Under the pieces are notes generated by a model. It was not told the origin of the DNA, searched no databases, and saw nothing but the letters and a program-made list of their open reading frames with translations. Shown in pieces: positions 22,431 to 32,508 of a DNA stretch of 64,000 bases. Within the stretch, counting starts at the first letter, position 1. The number at the start of each line of letters is the position of its first letter. The position numbers and the translations under genes are program-made. The stretch comes from Vitis vinifera (lineage: Eukaryota; Streptophyta; Magnoliopsida; Vitales; Vitaceae). The stretch is taken from NCBI RefSeq assembly GCF_030704535.1, contig NC_081811.1, positions 3,054,501-3,118,500 on the forward strand, read 5' to 3'.

Positions 22431-24527
22431 TTGGGTCCGACGGACAAAGATCCCCCGGCAGTAGATCCCTTACAAACAATCCAAATTTCGGAGGAAAACG
22501 ACCACCTCACGAACATCAGTTCCCTCATGACACAAGAAGAAACTCAAGGCATGCAAAATATCCTCAGACAGAACCATGACATCTTCGCGTGGGCACATTC
22601 TGACATGAAGGGAATTCATCCCTCCATTGCATCTCACAGGCTTAACGTCTTTTCAACTGCCAGACCCGTCCGACAGAAGATTAGGCGCTTCCACCCGGAT
22701 AGACAAAGAGTCATCCGGAACGAGATTGACAAATTGCTCGAAGCCGGATTCATCAGAGAGGTTTCTTATCCGGATTGGTTGGCAAACGTAGTCGTGGTAC
22801 CCAAAAAAGAAGGAAAATGGAGAGTTTGTGTAGATTACACCAATCTCAACAATGCGTGTCCAAAAGACAGTTTTCCCTTGCCGCGAATAGATCAGATTGT
22901 GGATTCCACTTCCGGGCAAGGGATGCTCTCTTTCTTGGATGCCTTCTCCGGATATCATCAAATCCCCATGTCCCCGGATGACGAAGAAAAAACAGCATTC
23001 ATAACGCCACATGGCCTCTATTGTTATAAAGTCATGTCATTCGGACTCAAAAATGTTGGCGCCACTTATCAAAGATTGATGACTAAAATCTTCAAACCTC
23101 TGATAGGCCACTCGGTAGAGGTATATATTGACGATATCGTAGTCAAAAGCGAAACTCGAGAACAACATATCCTTCATTTGCAAGAAGTTTTTTACCTCTT
23201 ACGAAAGTATGGCATGAAGCTAAATCCTTCCAAATGCGTCTTTGGCGTGAGTGCCGGCAAATTTCTAGGATTTATGGTCAGTCAAAGGGGCATAGAAGTC
23301 AGCCCGGATCAAGTCAAGGCAGTCATGGAAACACCTCCCCCCAGGAACAAGAAAGAGTTACAGCGCCTCACAGGCAAACTCGTTGTGTTAGGGCGTTTCA
23401 TAGCCCGCTTCACTGATGAGTTGCGACCCTTCTTCTTGGCGATACGAAAAGCTGGAACGCACGGGTGGACGGGCAATTGCCAAAACGCTTTGGAAAGAAT
23501 TAAACATTGTCTTATGCAACCACCCATATTGAGCAGCCTCATCCCAAAGGAGAAATTATACATGTATCTGGCAGTGTCAGAATGGGCAATCAGTGCCGTT
23601 CTATCCCGCTGCCCATCACCCAAGGAGCAGAAGCCCATCTACTATGTCAGCAGGGCATTGGCAGATGTGGAAACCAGATATTCAAAAATGGAGCTAACAG
23701 CCTTAGCCCTTCGAAGCGCTGCCCAAAAGCTCCGGCCCTATTTTCAAGCCCACCCGGTGATCGTGTTGACTGATCAACCCCTTCGCAGCATTCTGCACAA
23801 GCCAGATTTAATCGGGAGAATGCTACAATGGGTCATCGAATTAAGCGAGTTTGGAATAGAATTCCAACCAAGGTTGTCCATGAAAGGCCAGGTAATGGCT
23901 GACTTCGTGCTAGAATATTCCCGAAAACCCGGCCAGCATGAAGAATCAAGTAAAAAAGAATGGTGGACTCTGCGAGTTGACGGAGCCTCACGTTCATCAG
24001 GCTCTGGAGTTGGGCTCCTACTACAGTCCCCAACTGGGGAACATTTGGAGCAAGCCATCCGGCTGGGATTTCCTGCCTCAAACAATGAAGCAGAATATGA
24101 GGCCATCCTGTCCGAATTGGACCTCGCCCTTGCTCTAGCCGTCTCCAAACTCCGGATCTTCAACGACTCACAACTCGTGGTAAAACATGTCCAGGAGGAA
24201 TATGAGGCTAAGGACGCACGCATGGCGCGATACTTAGCTAAAGTAAGAAACACCTTGCAGCAATTCACTGAATGGACAATCGAAAAAATCAAGCGAGCTG
24301 ACAATAGGCGCGCTGACGCTTTGGCCGGCATAGATGCCTCCCTCCCTATCAAGGAAGCCATTCTACTGCCCATACATGTGCAAACCAACCCCTCTGTCTC
24401 AGAAATTTCAATCTGCAATACCATTAAAGCACCCCAAGCGGACGGCCAAGAATGGATGAATGATATCACAGAATATATCCGGGCAGTAACTCTACCCGGA
24501 GATCTCAAACAGGCACACAAAATCTAG
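22425..24527 (+). CDS. pol: Gypsy reverse transcriptase and dual RNase H
   Basis: In frame after the gag-pro TAG, with no ATG needed if the TAG is read through. Numbering from the TTG at 22,431, reverse transcriptase covers about residues 75-260, with KWRVCVDYTNLNNACPKDSF near 129, LSFLDAFSGYHQIPM near 166 and the catalytic YIDD at 232-235. A first, weakly conserved Gypsy RNase H follows (about 355-490). A second RNase H begins at WWTLRVDGASRSSGSGVG (about 515) and continues with NNEAEYEAILSELDLAL, FNDSQLVV and RADNRRADALA, giving the full D-E-D-D set of a plant-type enzyme. The presence of two RNase H domains marks the Tat lineage. The frame ends at TAG 24,525-24,527 (ATC TAG GTG), which does not resemble a leaky context and is probably a disabling mutation. 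Confidence 0.92.
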   Translation, partial: QLLGPTDKDPPAVDPLQTIQISEENDHLTNISSLMTQEETQGMQNILRQNHDIFAWAHSDMKGIHPSIASHRLNVFSTARPVRQKIRRFHPDRQRVIRNEIDKLLEAGFIREVSYPDWLANVVVVPKKEGKWRVCVDYTNLNNACPKDSFPLPRIDQIVDSTSGQGMLSFLDAFSGYHQIPMSPDDEEKTAFITPHGLYCYKVMSFGLKNVGATYQRLMTKIFKPLIGHSVEVYIDDIVVKSETREQHILHLQEVFYLLRKYGMKLNPSKCVFGVSAGKFLGFMVSQRGIEVSPDQVKAVMETPPPRNKKELQRLTGKLVVLGRFIARFTDELRPFFLAIRKAGTHGWTGNCQNALERIKHCLMQPPILSSLIPKEKLYMYLAVSEWAISAVLSRCPSPKEQKPIYYVSRALADVETRYSKMELTALALRSAAQKLRPYFQAHPVIVLTDQPLRSILHKPDLIGRMLQWVIELSEFGIEFQPRLSMKGQVMADFVLEYSRKPGQHEESSKKEWWTLRVDGASRSSGSGVGLLLQSPTGEHLEQAIRLGFPASNNEAEYEAILSELDLALALAVSKLRIFNDSQLVVKHVQEEYEAKDARMARYLAKVRNTLQQFTEWTIEKIKRADNRRADALAGIDASLPIKEAILLPIHVQTNPSVSEISICNTIKAPQADGQEWMNDITEYIRAVTLPGDLKQAHKI

Positions 24528-25688
24528 GTGCAAGCTGCCCGTTTTACCTTAATTGGGGGGCACTTGTACAAACGATCCTTCACAGGACCATACCTTCGGT
24601 GCCTAGGACACTCAAAGGCCCAATATGTGTTGGCTGAGTTACATGAGGGAATATGCGGAAATCATTCGGGAGAACGATCTTTGGCACATAGGGCTCATTC
24701 GCAAGGATACTATTGGCCAACAATGAAGAAAGACGCGGCAACATATGTCAAAAAATGTGATAAATGTCAAAGGTACGCTCCCATTCCACATATGCCATCA
24801 ACAACGTTAAAATCAATCTCAGGTCCATGGCCCTTCGCACAGTGGGGCATGGACATAGTGGGACCTCTCCCAGCTGCACCTGCCCAAAAGAAATTTTTGC
24901 TTGTTGCCACAGATTATTTCAGTAAGTGGGTGGAAGTTGAAGCATATGCTAGCATCAAAGACAAGGATGTCACCAAGTTTGTATGGAAAAATATTATCTG
25001 CCGTTTTGGAATTCCCCAAACCATTATAGCCGACAATGGTCCACAATTTGATAGCATTGCATTCAGAAATTTCTGTTCGGAGCTGAATATCCGGAACTCA
25101 TACTCCACACCACGGTATCCTCAAAGCAATGGGCAAGCAGAAGCCACAAACAAAACCCTAATCAATGCCCTAAAGAAAAGGCTTGAGCAAGCTAAAGGGA
25201 AGTGGGTGGAGGAGCTACCCGGTGTCCTATGGGCCTACCGAACTACACCCGGACGGCCAACAGGAAATACTCCTTTCGCTCTTGCATATGGAATGGATGT
25301 CGTCATTCCTACCGAAATAGGTCTCCCTACTATCCTGACCGACGCAGCAAAACAAAATGATGCAAACATGGAATTAGGAAGAAATTTGGATTGGACGGAT
25401 GAAGTGAGGGAAAGTGCGGCCATCCGGATGGCAGATTATCAACAAAGGGCATCAGCACATTACAATCGTAAAGTGAAGCCAAGAAGCTTAAAAAATGGTA
25501 CGCTAGTCCTTAGAAAAGTTTTTGAAAATACTACTGAAGTGGGTGCAGGGAAGTTCCAAGCCAACTGGGAAGGACCTTATATAGTGTCTAAAGCAAGTGA
25601 CAATGGAGCATATCATTTACAAAAGCTAGACGGAACTCCATTACTTAGACCATGGAATGTGTCTAATTTAAAGCAATATTATCAATAA
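24528..25688 (+). CDS. Gypsy integrase (386 aa open frame after a second TAG)
   Basis: The same reading frame continues past the TAG. A zinc-binding HHCC motif is present: HEGICGNH near residues 39-46, then CDKC near 77-80. The catalytic triad is D109 (GMDIVGPL), D169 (IIADNGPQF) and E205 (SNGQAEATN), with D169 and E205 separated by the canonical 35 residues. The C-terminal part includes WAYRTTPGRPTGNTPF and the GPYIVSKASDNGAYHLQKLD segment. I see no chromodomain. All catalytic residues are intact, so the upstream TAG is the main defect. Confidence 0.92.
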   Translation: MQAARFTLIGGHLYKRSFTGPYLRCLGHSKAQYVLAELHEGICGNHSGERSLAHRAHSQGYYWPTMKKDAATYVKKCDKCQRYAPIPHMPSTTLKSISGPWPFAQWGMDIVGPLPAAPAQKKFLLVATDYFSKWVEVEAYASIKDKDVTKFVWKNIICRFGIPQTIIADNGPQFDSIAFRNFCSELNIRNSYSTPRYPQSNGQAEATNKTLINALKKRLEQAKGKWVEELPGVLWAYRTTPGRPTGNTPFALAYGMDVVIPTEIGLPTILTDAAKQNDANMELGRNLDWTDEVRESAAIRMADYQQRASAHYNRKVKPRSLKNGTLVLRKVFENTTEVGAGKFQANWEGPYIVSKASDNGAYHLQKLDGTPLLRPWNVSNLKQYYQ

Positions 25689-25822
25689 GAGAGCCAAGAC
25701 GAGTTCAGATGAGAAAAGAAATATTTTTATTGATATAGCTAAAAATATGTACAAAGAGGTCTCCGGACCACAAAAAATACAGAAGGAAGATTACAGAAGA
25801 AGTTACAAAAAGAGATAAACTA

Positions 25823-28287
25823 TCAGGGAGCAGGCTTGTCATGTAGTTTCTTTTCTTCACCCGGAGGAATTGAAGGCACGTCCCGCCTGATACAGTTCTT
25901 CTTCATGCAGCACCGATACCCAAAGATGAACGTATCATCCACTTGTTTTTGATATTCTGCTTCAATTTCCTTCCTCTCTGCAGCAAACTCCCGTTCTAGC
26001 TCCTCTTTTTGTGCAACCAAGCGCAGCTGCAAATCTTCCCTCTGTTTCCTTTCGATAGAAACTTCTGTTCGGAGTTGCCTCACCTCCCCCTTCAGACCGA
26101 CCACCTCATCTGCTGCCTCAAGCAGACGGGCATCCATTGATTCCTCCCGGGTCTTTGCGTCAGCCAAATCTGCCCGGAGGGCCTCATTCTCCCTCCGGGC
26201 GGTGGATATGCTGGCTTCAGCCTCCGCCAGTCTCAGACGCAACTGATCTTCAGCATCTTTGTGCCAAGTGGCGAAGGCCTTCACATAATCAGTAGTCCGG
26301 AGCAAGTCAGTGAAAAGATCGTACTGATTGGCCATGCCACGAAGACCACTCACCAGCTGCAAACAAATAGCCAAGCAAGAAAAGCAAAGTTAGAAATCAC
26401 ACATCAGAATGACAATCAAAAAGCACAAAAACAGTTTTACCGTTTCCACCATCTCGAACATCTGGGCTGAAGGCTTGACAAGGGGCAAGCCGGGTGGAAT
26501 ATGTTTTAGCTTCTCTTCCAACTCCGCGTAGCTAAAAGGGTTAGCAGAAGTGCAAGATGCATCATTAACAGGATTCCCCTCCGATGAGGCAAGAGAAGAT
26601 GACTCTTGTTCCGGATTCGGGACCTCAACATTTACGGCCGGATGGGCATCCTCGGGTGCAACCTCAACATTTCCGGCCAGATGGACCTCCCCCGATGCAA
26701 CCTCAGCTGGGACCTCCGTCGGGACGGCTGCAGTCTCAGTTACCATCTCCACTTCACCCCCCTCCGGATGAGCGTCGTGGGCGGATGTGCAACTGACTTC
26801 AATCTCTTGCTGCCGCTCTTGAAGCCGCCCGAGGAGTCCGGACCTCAGGTTGCGCACCGAGCGAGGCTTCTTTGAGGGTGGCCCCGTCACCAGAACAAGA
26901 GCCAGCCGGTCCGGATCGTCAGAGGGCTGACTCTGGCTTTCTGCTCCCGCTTCCTCCATGGGGGTCGCGCAAACGGCCTCAGCTGCATCGGCATCCGGAT
27001 TGCGGGAGTCCGGATGGTTGACAGACGCAGCTTCCTCAGCCAAATTCGCTAGACACGCAACCGCTGCCAAGGAGGTGCTTGAGTGGTTCAGCCCCGCAAG
27101 GTGTCTGGACCCGCTTGAGATGGAATGAGGGGCAGCGTTCACTGGCTCCTCTATCATTACCTCCGCCTCATGAATAATGGGCGGAGGAGCAAATTCCATG
27201 GGAGGACTGGGTTCCTTCAAGTCCTTCCCATTTTTCTTCACCAGCTTCCTCCTTTTCGCTGGAATTTTCTCTGGAGGAGAGTCTGCGTGACGATTCTGTC
27301 CGGGAGCCTTCCGAAGGGTCCCTTCGTTCTTCTTCTTCTCCCGATCCTCCAGGAGAAGTGGGCGTTTTTTAGCGTCAACCTCTTTTAACGCCTCGTAAAT
27401 CGGGAAATCCTTCACAGTATAATGCTCCCCAGGAACAACTTCCTTTGGCATCTTCCTGGGGAGAATGTTGATGACATATTCTCAGGGCTCCCGGACGACC
27501 GCCGTCAGGTTCCGCGCGGTCAGCAGCGTCTTGCACTGCCTCTCCTTGGCGTCTATCTCGAACAATTTGCTGAGACAGCCAAAGGACGCCTTCTCCACCC
27601 AGTCCACAAGGTGGCCCCTCAATTCCGGACCTACATTAACAGCAACAAAAGATGAGAATGCCATCCGGAAGAGTCAACAAAAAATCAACAAAGTAAAAAC
27701 CGGACAATAGTCACAAAAGCAAACTTACCCGGAACCTCCAAGGAATAGTTTGGGTTGAAAGGCCTCGCCGGATGCTCCAAAAGCCCCGCCCACGCACCCC
27801 GGACCACCACGTGTCCCGTCGCCCCTCCCTTTGTCGAATCTGGCAGCTCTGTCACCAGTTGGAGGGAGGGCAGGTGTGCGGACATGCTGAAGATGTCATT
27901 TTTTACCTTCTTCAAAGAATACAAAAAAAACACCTCCAGCAGCGTGAGATCGAGGTTGTACAGCATGTTTATGATGCTGCATCCCATCAACACCCGGACG
28001 ATGTTGGGATGAATGAAGACGGGTGGAATCTTGGTGAAGTGGAGGAACTCCTTGAACAACGCCGGCAGAGGGAACCGGAGCCCCGCGTTGAATTGTTCCT
28101 TCGAGAAAATGATAGTTTTTTCTTCTGCTTTCTCAGAAGGCACAAGTACCCTCCCATTCAGCAGTTCGATAGTCACGTTATTCGGGATGCAGAACCGTTC
28201 CCGGAATTCCTTCGCATCCAGCTTATCTATCGCCTTTCCACGAACTTCGCTAGCCCCAGAAGATGAAACAGTCTTTTTTGCAGCCAT
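25823..28287 (-). pseudogene. Antisense accessory gene of the Gypsy element, three exons, one internal TGA
   Basis: The gene runs opposite to gag-pol between integrase and the 3' LTR. Splice signals give exons 28,287-27,729, 27,630-26,441 and 26,356-25,823 with GTAAG/TAG and GTAAAA/CAG borders. The phases fit exactly (559 + 1,190 + 534 nt), predicting about 760 residues. Exon 1 contains LRFPLPALFKEFLHFTKIPP followed by HPNIVRVLMGCSI, resembling the plant family Pfam calls putative gypsy type transposon (Transposase_28). Exon 2 is low-complexity, rich in E, P, S and A. Exon 3 is a long coiled coil (RLRLAEAEASISTARRENEA). A TGA at 27,482-27,484 interrupts exon 2 just after AVVREP, possibly one substitution from a tryptophan codon. 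Antisense genes in this position are known in Tat elements such as Grande; their function is unsettled. Confidence 0.75.
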
Positions 28288-28880
28288 TTCTTACCACAAA
28301 CACAAGCCCAAACCTACACACAAGAAGCGCAATGGGTAAAACACAAGTAACCCAGAAAATACACAAACCCTAACCCAAACAAATCAGAAACCAAAACCAA
28401 AGAACCAACAAAACGCAACAAAAGGAACAGCAATAGCAAAGGTACACGTACCAAATGAAGCTCTGAAGAAGAAAGGTCGTCGTTTCGAATACAAGAACAC
28501 CAGCAGCAAACAAATGTCGCGACACAAAGTCACCGGTACAAAAGTATTTTCGAGTTTCTTTACTCAGAAAAAGCAAAGGACGCAACAAAAGCAAGAAGAA
28601 GAAAGGCTCTCAGGAAAATGCAGTAGAAAAAATGAAAAAGAAGGTACAGTACGCTATTTATAGGGAGACCAGCCCTCGGAAAGCCAAACGTCCAAACAGC
28701 GCTATCATTGAAACAACATGCTGCCTGGAAATTCCCAGAGTCGGCGGCTCATCATAAATGCCTTTTATGGCTTCCGCACCCCCTCTCGCCACGTGGCCCA
28801 ATCAGACGAAGAGACCTCTTCAAAATTCAAAAAGCCAGTTATTTTTTAACCCGCCCATTTTTTGGCAAAATAGGCAAGTT

Positions 28881-28891
28881 AAAAAGGGGGG
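28881..28891 (+). promoter_or_regulatory. Polypurine tract of the Gypsy element
   Basis: AAAAAGGGGGG, followed by CAA, ends three bases before the 3' LTR, the expected place for priming plus-strand DNA synthesis. Confidence 0.85.
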
Positions 28892-28894
28892 CAA

Positions 28895-29720
28895 TGTGGG
28901 GACCCCTCCCTCTGGGAAACACGTGGCACGCACCTCACAGTGACACGCAGCACGTGTTATCAGCCGGACCATCATCATCCGGATTCCCTTAAGGATACGC
29001 ATGATGATGGTTCTCCTATCCGGACCGCCTCAAGGAAAAGCACATGACGTTTCAGCTTCTTCTGCCCAAGGAAGAGCAAACGACGCTGACAGAGCATAGA
29101 CATCCGGACAACCTTCATAATGTATCCGCTCCACTATACAATCCGGATAGTCAGCATGTGACCATCCGGATTTAATCGTTCGGATCATCAATTAAAGTAA
29201 AGCAAGTCTTACACGCTATCACGACAACCAGCCATGGCCCACGTCCCATCATCTGCAGAGTGAAAGGACGGGTCGAGGTGACAACAAGTCACTTCCCGCG
29301 ATCATTCTACATGATCGTTTCCCACGATATCTAGACAGCAGCATCACCTACCACGGTTTCTGACAGCCGCCAGTAGGGTGGCGATGACCATGCTGCCTCC
29401 GAATGTCATCATGACAAACATAAAATATCTCCTCGCCATTAATGAGAGGAACAGTACCCCTGAAGCTGTATATATATACCTTCGCACGAAGAAGGAAAGG
29501 ATCCCCCCCTGATAACTTCTTAATACCTGGTAAAAGGCCAACTGATTTGTACCTCTCTCTCTGATCATGGCTAACAAAACCATCGGAGGGTGCATCCGGA
29601 CACCCTGTCCGGATGCCTTCTTGCAGGTATAACGACTGGATCAAGAACCTATATAAGTTGAAATCACGCGTCCATCCATCTGGCAACTACGTGGATCCTC
29701 AAAGACGCGAGGTAACAACA
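28895..29720 (+). repeat. 3' LTR of the Gypsy element
   Basis: 826 bp from TGTGGGGACC to GGTAACAACA. Compared with the 5' LTR I count about 18 substitutions, 15 of them transitions, and one 41-bp segment present only here. With a commonly used plant rate of 1.3e-8 per site per year this would be roughly one million years, a coarse figure that depends entirely on the rate. Confidence 0.95.
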
Positions 29721-29725
29721 ATAGG
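29721..29725. repeat. Target-site duplication of the Gypsy element (right)
   Basis: ATAGG, matching 19,281-19,285. Confidence 0.95.
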
Positions 29726-29948
29726 CTGATATTCTTCTTCGCTTGTAGCACCTGTAATAGCCATCACCATCATCTCTGCTCGCCTTATGATTGTCACCAT
29801 CCTTAAGCAAGCACTCTAAAATGTTTTCATCATGATTGTCATCCTTAAGCAAACCCTCTAAACTGCATTCATCATGATCATCATCCTTAAGCAAGCCCTC
29901 TAAACTATTGTCATTATGATTATCATCCTTAAGCAATAACTCTAACAT
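29726..29948 (-). pseudogene. Minus-strand coding-like segment with a 14-codon repeat, other side of the Gypsy insertion
   Basis: A 42-bp unit (CCTTAAGCAA start points at 29,801, 29,843, 29,885 and 29,927) repeats about 3.5 times. On the minus strand one frame reads as a 14-residue repeat of the form LEGLLKDDNHDE plus two residues. A different minus-strand frame near 29,726-29,800 continues across the retrotransposon insertion into the segment at 19,175-19,285. These two frames cannot both be one exon. A splice acceptor-like TTACAG between them could reconcile this if the repeats are intronic. Confidence 0.4.
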
Positions 29949-30176
29949 GTATTGCTCTCTCTTTCCACCATTTATGAGTTGCTACTTCCCTCAAAAGCAC
30001 CCCTTCACTTTCTCCCACTTTACATATAATCCTTTTTAATATTTTTGTTAGAAAAAATTATTTTCCTTTTCTATTTAGACATACCAAACCAACTGAAGTT
30101 TATTTTATTTTATTTTATTGTCTTTAATTGAAAATTGAAAATTAGTCATTAATGTTGGTTGGTTTTTTGTACAGTA

Positions 30177-30853
30177 ATGAGTCAAAATATTGAGATTAGT
30201 AGGGCAAATTGGACTGACCCCATCCAAAGAAAGCACTTTATTGATCTTTGTCTTCAAGAGGCAAACAAAGGTTTTAGATCAGGTGGAGGTTTAAAGTTTA
30301 GTGCTTGGCCTCGAATTGCTGAAAAGTTGGAGAAGTTACTTAGAAAACGTTATACTTCAAAACAACTTAAGAATGGGTGGGATTACATGAAAAGACAATA
30401 TCTCATTTGGAGTAAAATGATGACTATGACAGGACATGGTTACAACTCTGTAACCAAAACTTTTGATTGGCCAGCTGAAAAATGGGAAGAATATCTACAA
30501 GTAGTTTTTTTTATGGATTTGAGTGAATTTTAAAAATAATTGTCTTATATATATGTATATATGACTAATTTGTTGTTTATCTTGTAAAATAGAAATATCC
30601 AGAAACTAAACAATTCCGTTTTAAACCATTAGCAAATGTGGAAGAATTAGAGGCATTGTTTGAAGGGGTGTTAGCTACTGGGTCTAAAAATTGGAGCTCT
30701 GGGGGAGTGATAGCTTCTGGGGCTGAGGAATCATCAACACATTCTACATCTATGCCTAGCGAAACTTCAATTAGTTTAGAAGAAGATGAGGATTTGCCAA
30801 GAAATACTAATGATGAAGCAGAAGGTTCTAAGAAAAAACAGAAGAAAAAATAA
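30177..30853 (+). CDS. Myb/SANT-like DNA-binding protein of the PIF/Harbinger element (ORF1), two exons
   Basis: Exon 1 (30,177-30,500) starts ATGAGTCAAAATATTGAG and reads WTDPIQRKHFIDLCLQEANK, then GLKFSAWPRIAEKLEKLL, KQLKNGWDYMKRQYLIW and a W-rich KWEEYLQ end. This is the Myb/SANT-like domain found in plant transposon ORF1 and LIMYB-type proteins. A GTAGTT donor and a TAAAATAG acceptor lead in frame to exon 2 (30,593-30,853), KYPETKQFRFKPL followed by a serine-rich acidic tail ending in KKKQKKK. The predicted protein is about 194 residues. In PIF/Harbinger elements ORF1 works with the transposase in binding the ends and in nuclear entry. Both exons are open and the gene could still be translated. 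Confidence 0.7.
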
Positions 30854-30889
30854 TTATTCATAAATACTTCATAAATACTTCCATGAGGT

Positions 30890-31863
30890 TTTAGTGGCCA
30901 TGGTGAATTTCTCAAAAGAGATGATTACTCCTCCATCATTCAATGATAGTTCAAATGGTATCTCCAATCGTCGGCTAAGACAAATTTTTAAGGTACATTA
31001 TTTTTTATTTCTAATTATTCATATCATATTTGTATTATTCTCATATAAAAATAATTATTTATATTTTAAAGAATTATTACCATGTAGGATGCTGTTGGTG
31101 CAATTGATGGAACTCTTATCCATGCATGTATTCCCACTAATCAACAAGTACCTTATCGAGGTCGTGGGAGAGGAGAGTGTTTTCAAAATGTTATGGCAGT
31201 TTGTGATTTTGACATGATATTTAGGTTTGTTGTTGTTGGATGGGAAGGAACAGCTCATGATTCAAGAGTCTTGACAGAAACTATTCGTAACCCGTAACAT
31301 AATTTTCCAATGCCCCCATCAGGTAAATATTTTATTTTCATTTTATTTAATATAATTTGTATTTATTCATTATAATAATCAACTCAATCCTTTTTTTTTC
31401 AGAAAAATATTATTTAGTAGATGCAGCATACACACACACTCGAGGTTTTATGGCACCATATCGTAATGTGCGCTATTGGTTGAGTGATTTTCGTAGTAGT
31501 GGTAAAGCTGTAGGAAAAGAGGAGATATTCAACCAATGTCATGCAAGATTAAGAAATGTCATTGAACGTGCTTTTGGTGTTGTTAAGGCGCGTTTTCCAA
31601 CCTTGAAGAGAATGGCACCTTATTCGTTTACTACTCAAACAAAAATTGTCATGACATGCTTCTCCATTCACAATTTTCTTCGACAAATCTCAATTGCGGA
31701 TAGATTATTTTCCGAATATGACAATGAAGTGGAATTGGAAAGTGACAATGCCAATCAAAATCAAAACTCAACTACAAGCAGTTTTTTTGCAGCATCTGAT
31801 CAAGAATTCATGCAACAGTTCCGAAACCAAATCGCAAATGAACTCTTTCAAGTGTTTAGTTAA
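30890..31863 (+). pseudogene. PIF/Harbinger DDE transposase, truncated and with an internal stop
   Basis: Three exons: about 30,890-30,991, 31,088-31,322 and 31,403-31,863, with GT-AG borders. Exon 2 begins DAVGAIDGTLIHACIP, giving the first catalytic D, and continues VMAVCDFDMIFRFVVVGWEG. Exon 3 has KYYLVDAAYTHTRGFMAPYR with the second D and VIERAFGVVKARFPTLKRM with the catalytic E, typical of the DDE_Tnp_4 family. An in-frame TAA follows TETIRNP in exon 2 near 31,296. The N-terminal helix-turn-helix half normally present (about 120 residues) is missing; only some 30 residues precede the first D. The element is therefore non-autonomous now. Confidence 0.85.
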
Positions 31864-32508
31864 CTTGTCATTTTTAGCTTTTTACCATTGTAAGAAATGC
31901 AATGTTTAGATATTAGCATAAAATGTGATGTCTTCGGATATTTGAAAATATGTACTTGAATTGTTATGTTTTTTCTTTAATTTGATTTAGGTTTTATCAA
32001 TCTATTATTTTTCATATTATTAAGTTTAAATATTTTATTTTAATTATATAAAAAATAAATATATTAATTATTTTTTGTAAGAATGATAATGATAAATTAT
32101 TTATTATAACAATTTTATTATTTTGAACTTTTTAAAAATAAGTTAAATTATATTTTTTTAATACATTAAAATATTAAGATATTGGTTTTCAGCATATAAA
32201 AAAACAAACAGCTTAATACTTAATAGAAATAAAATTTTAAAAAAACAAACAACTTAATGCTTAATGCTATTAAGCATTATTTAGTATTAAGTTAAAAAAA
32301 AGTTCTATTTAGAATTAAGCCAAAAAAACAAACGCCACCTTAATCTAGAAACTCACATAATGTGAGATGAAAAAGATCAAATCAAATCAAATTATTTATT
32401 CTTCCACTGAGTGGCCTTCCAGACCCACCAAATGTAAAATATGGAAACATTTCCTTTCTTCAAAAACAATGGTTAGGCAATGTTTAATATGTCAATTGTG
32501 TTTGGTAC

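Larger units (their letters stand above)
19286..29720 (+). mobile_element. Complete Ty3/Gypsy retrotransposon, Tat-type, Gret1-like size
   Basis: A full 10,435-bp element with two LTRs, a primer-binding site, gag-pol, a polypurine tract, and 5-bp ATAGG duplications. The polymerase region carries two RNase H domains, a feature described for the Tat lineage, and a gene on the opposite strand lies between integrase and the 3' LTR, as in maize Grande. The LTRs differ at about 18 of roughly 785 aligned sites, plus one 41-bp deletion, so insertion was not very recent. Two in-frame TAG codons interrupt gag-pol. The total length and the 826-bp 3' LTR are close to my memory of grapevine Gret1 (about 10.4 kb and 0.82 kb), but I have not aligned them. 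Confidence 0.93.
16470..32339. mobile_element. PIF/Harbinger-type DNA transposon, split by a Gypsy insertion
   Basis: The ends are exact inverted repeats of at least 23 bases, starting GGTGGCGTTTGTTTTTTTGG at 16,470 and appearing as its reverse complement ending at 32,339. The flanking trinucleotides are TTC (left) and TTA (right), one base away from the TTA/TAA-type 3-bp duplication expected for this superfamily. Removing the nested retrotransposon leaves about 5.4 kb, a normal size for an autonomous element. It carries both hallmark genes on the plus strand, a Myb/SANT-like protein and a DDE transposase, both near the right end. A pyrimidine-rich segment at 16,680-16,840 ending in a GAAGGTAACT donor-like site may be the leader exon. 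The left half also holds minus-strand coding-like sequence of unknown origin. Confidence 0.8.

Noticed and set aside
22653-24520. Minus-strand open frames up to 248 codons opposite reverse transcriptase and RNase H.
   Set aside because: They mirror the GC-biased codons of the sense pol gene and contain no recognisable domain.
24525-24527. Second in-frame TAG of gag-pol as another programmed readthrough site.
   Set aside because: The context is ATC TAG GTG, without the CAR YYA downstream signal. It lies between RNase H and integrase, where no recoding is expected. A disabling mutation is simpler.
26550-28339. Several plus-strand open frames of 60-164 codons in the Gypsy 3' region.
   Set aside because: They are shadows of the minus-strand spliced gene, with no start context or domains of their own.
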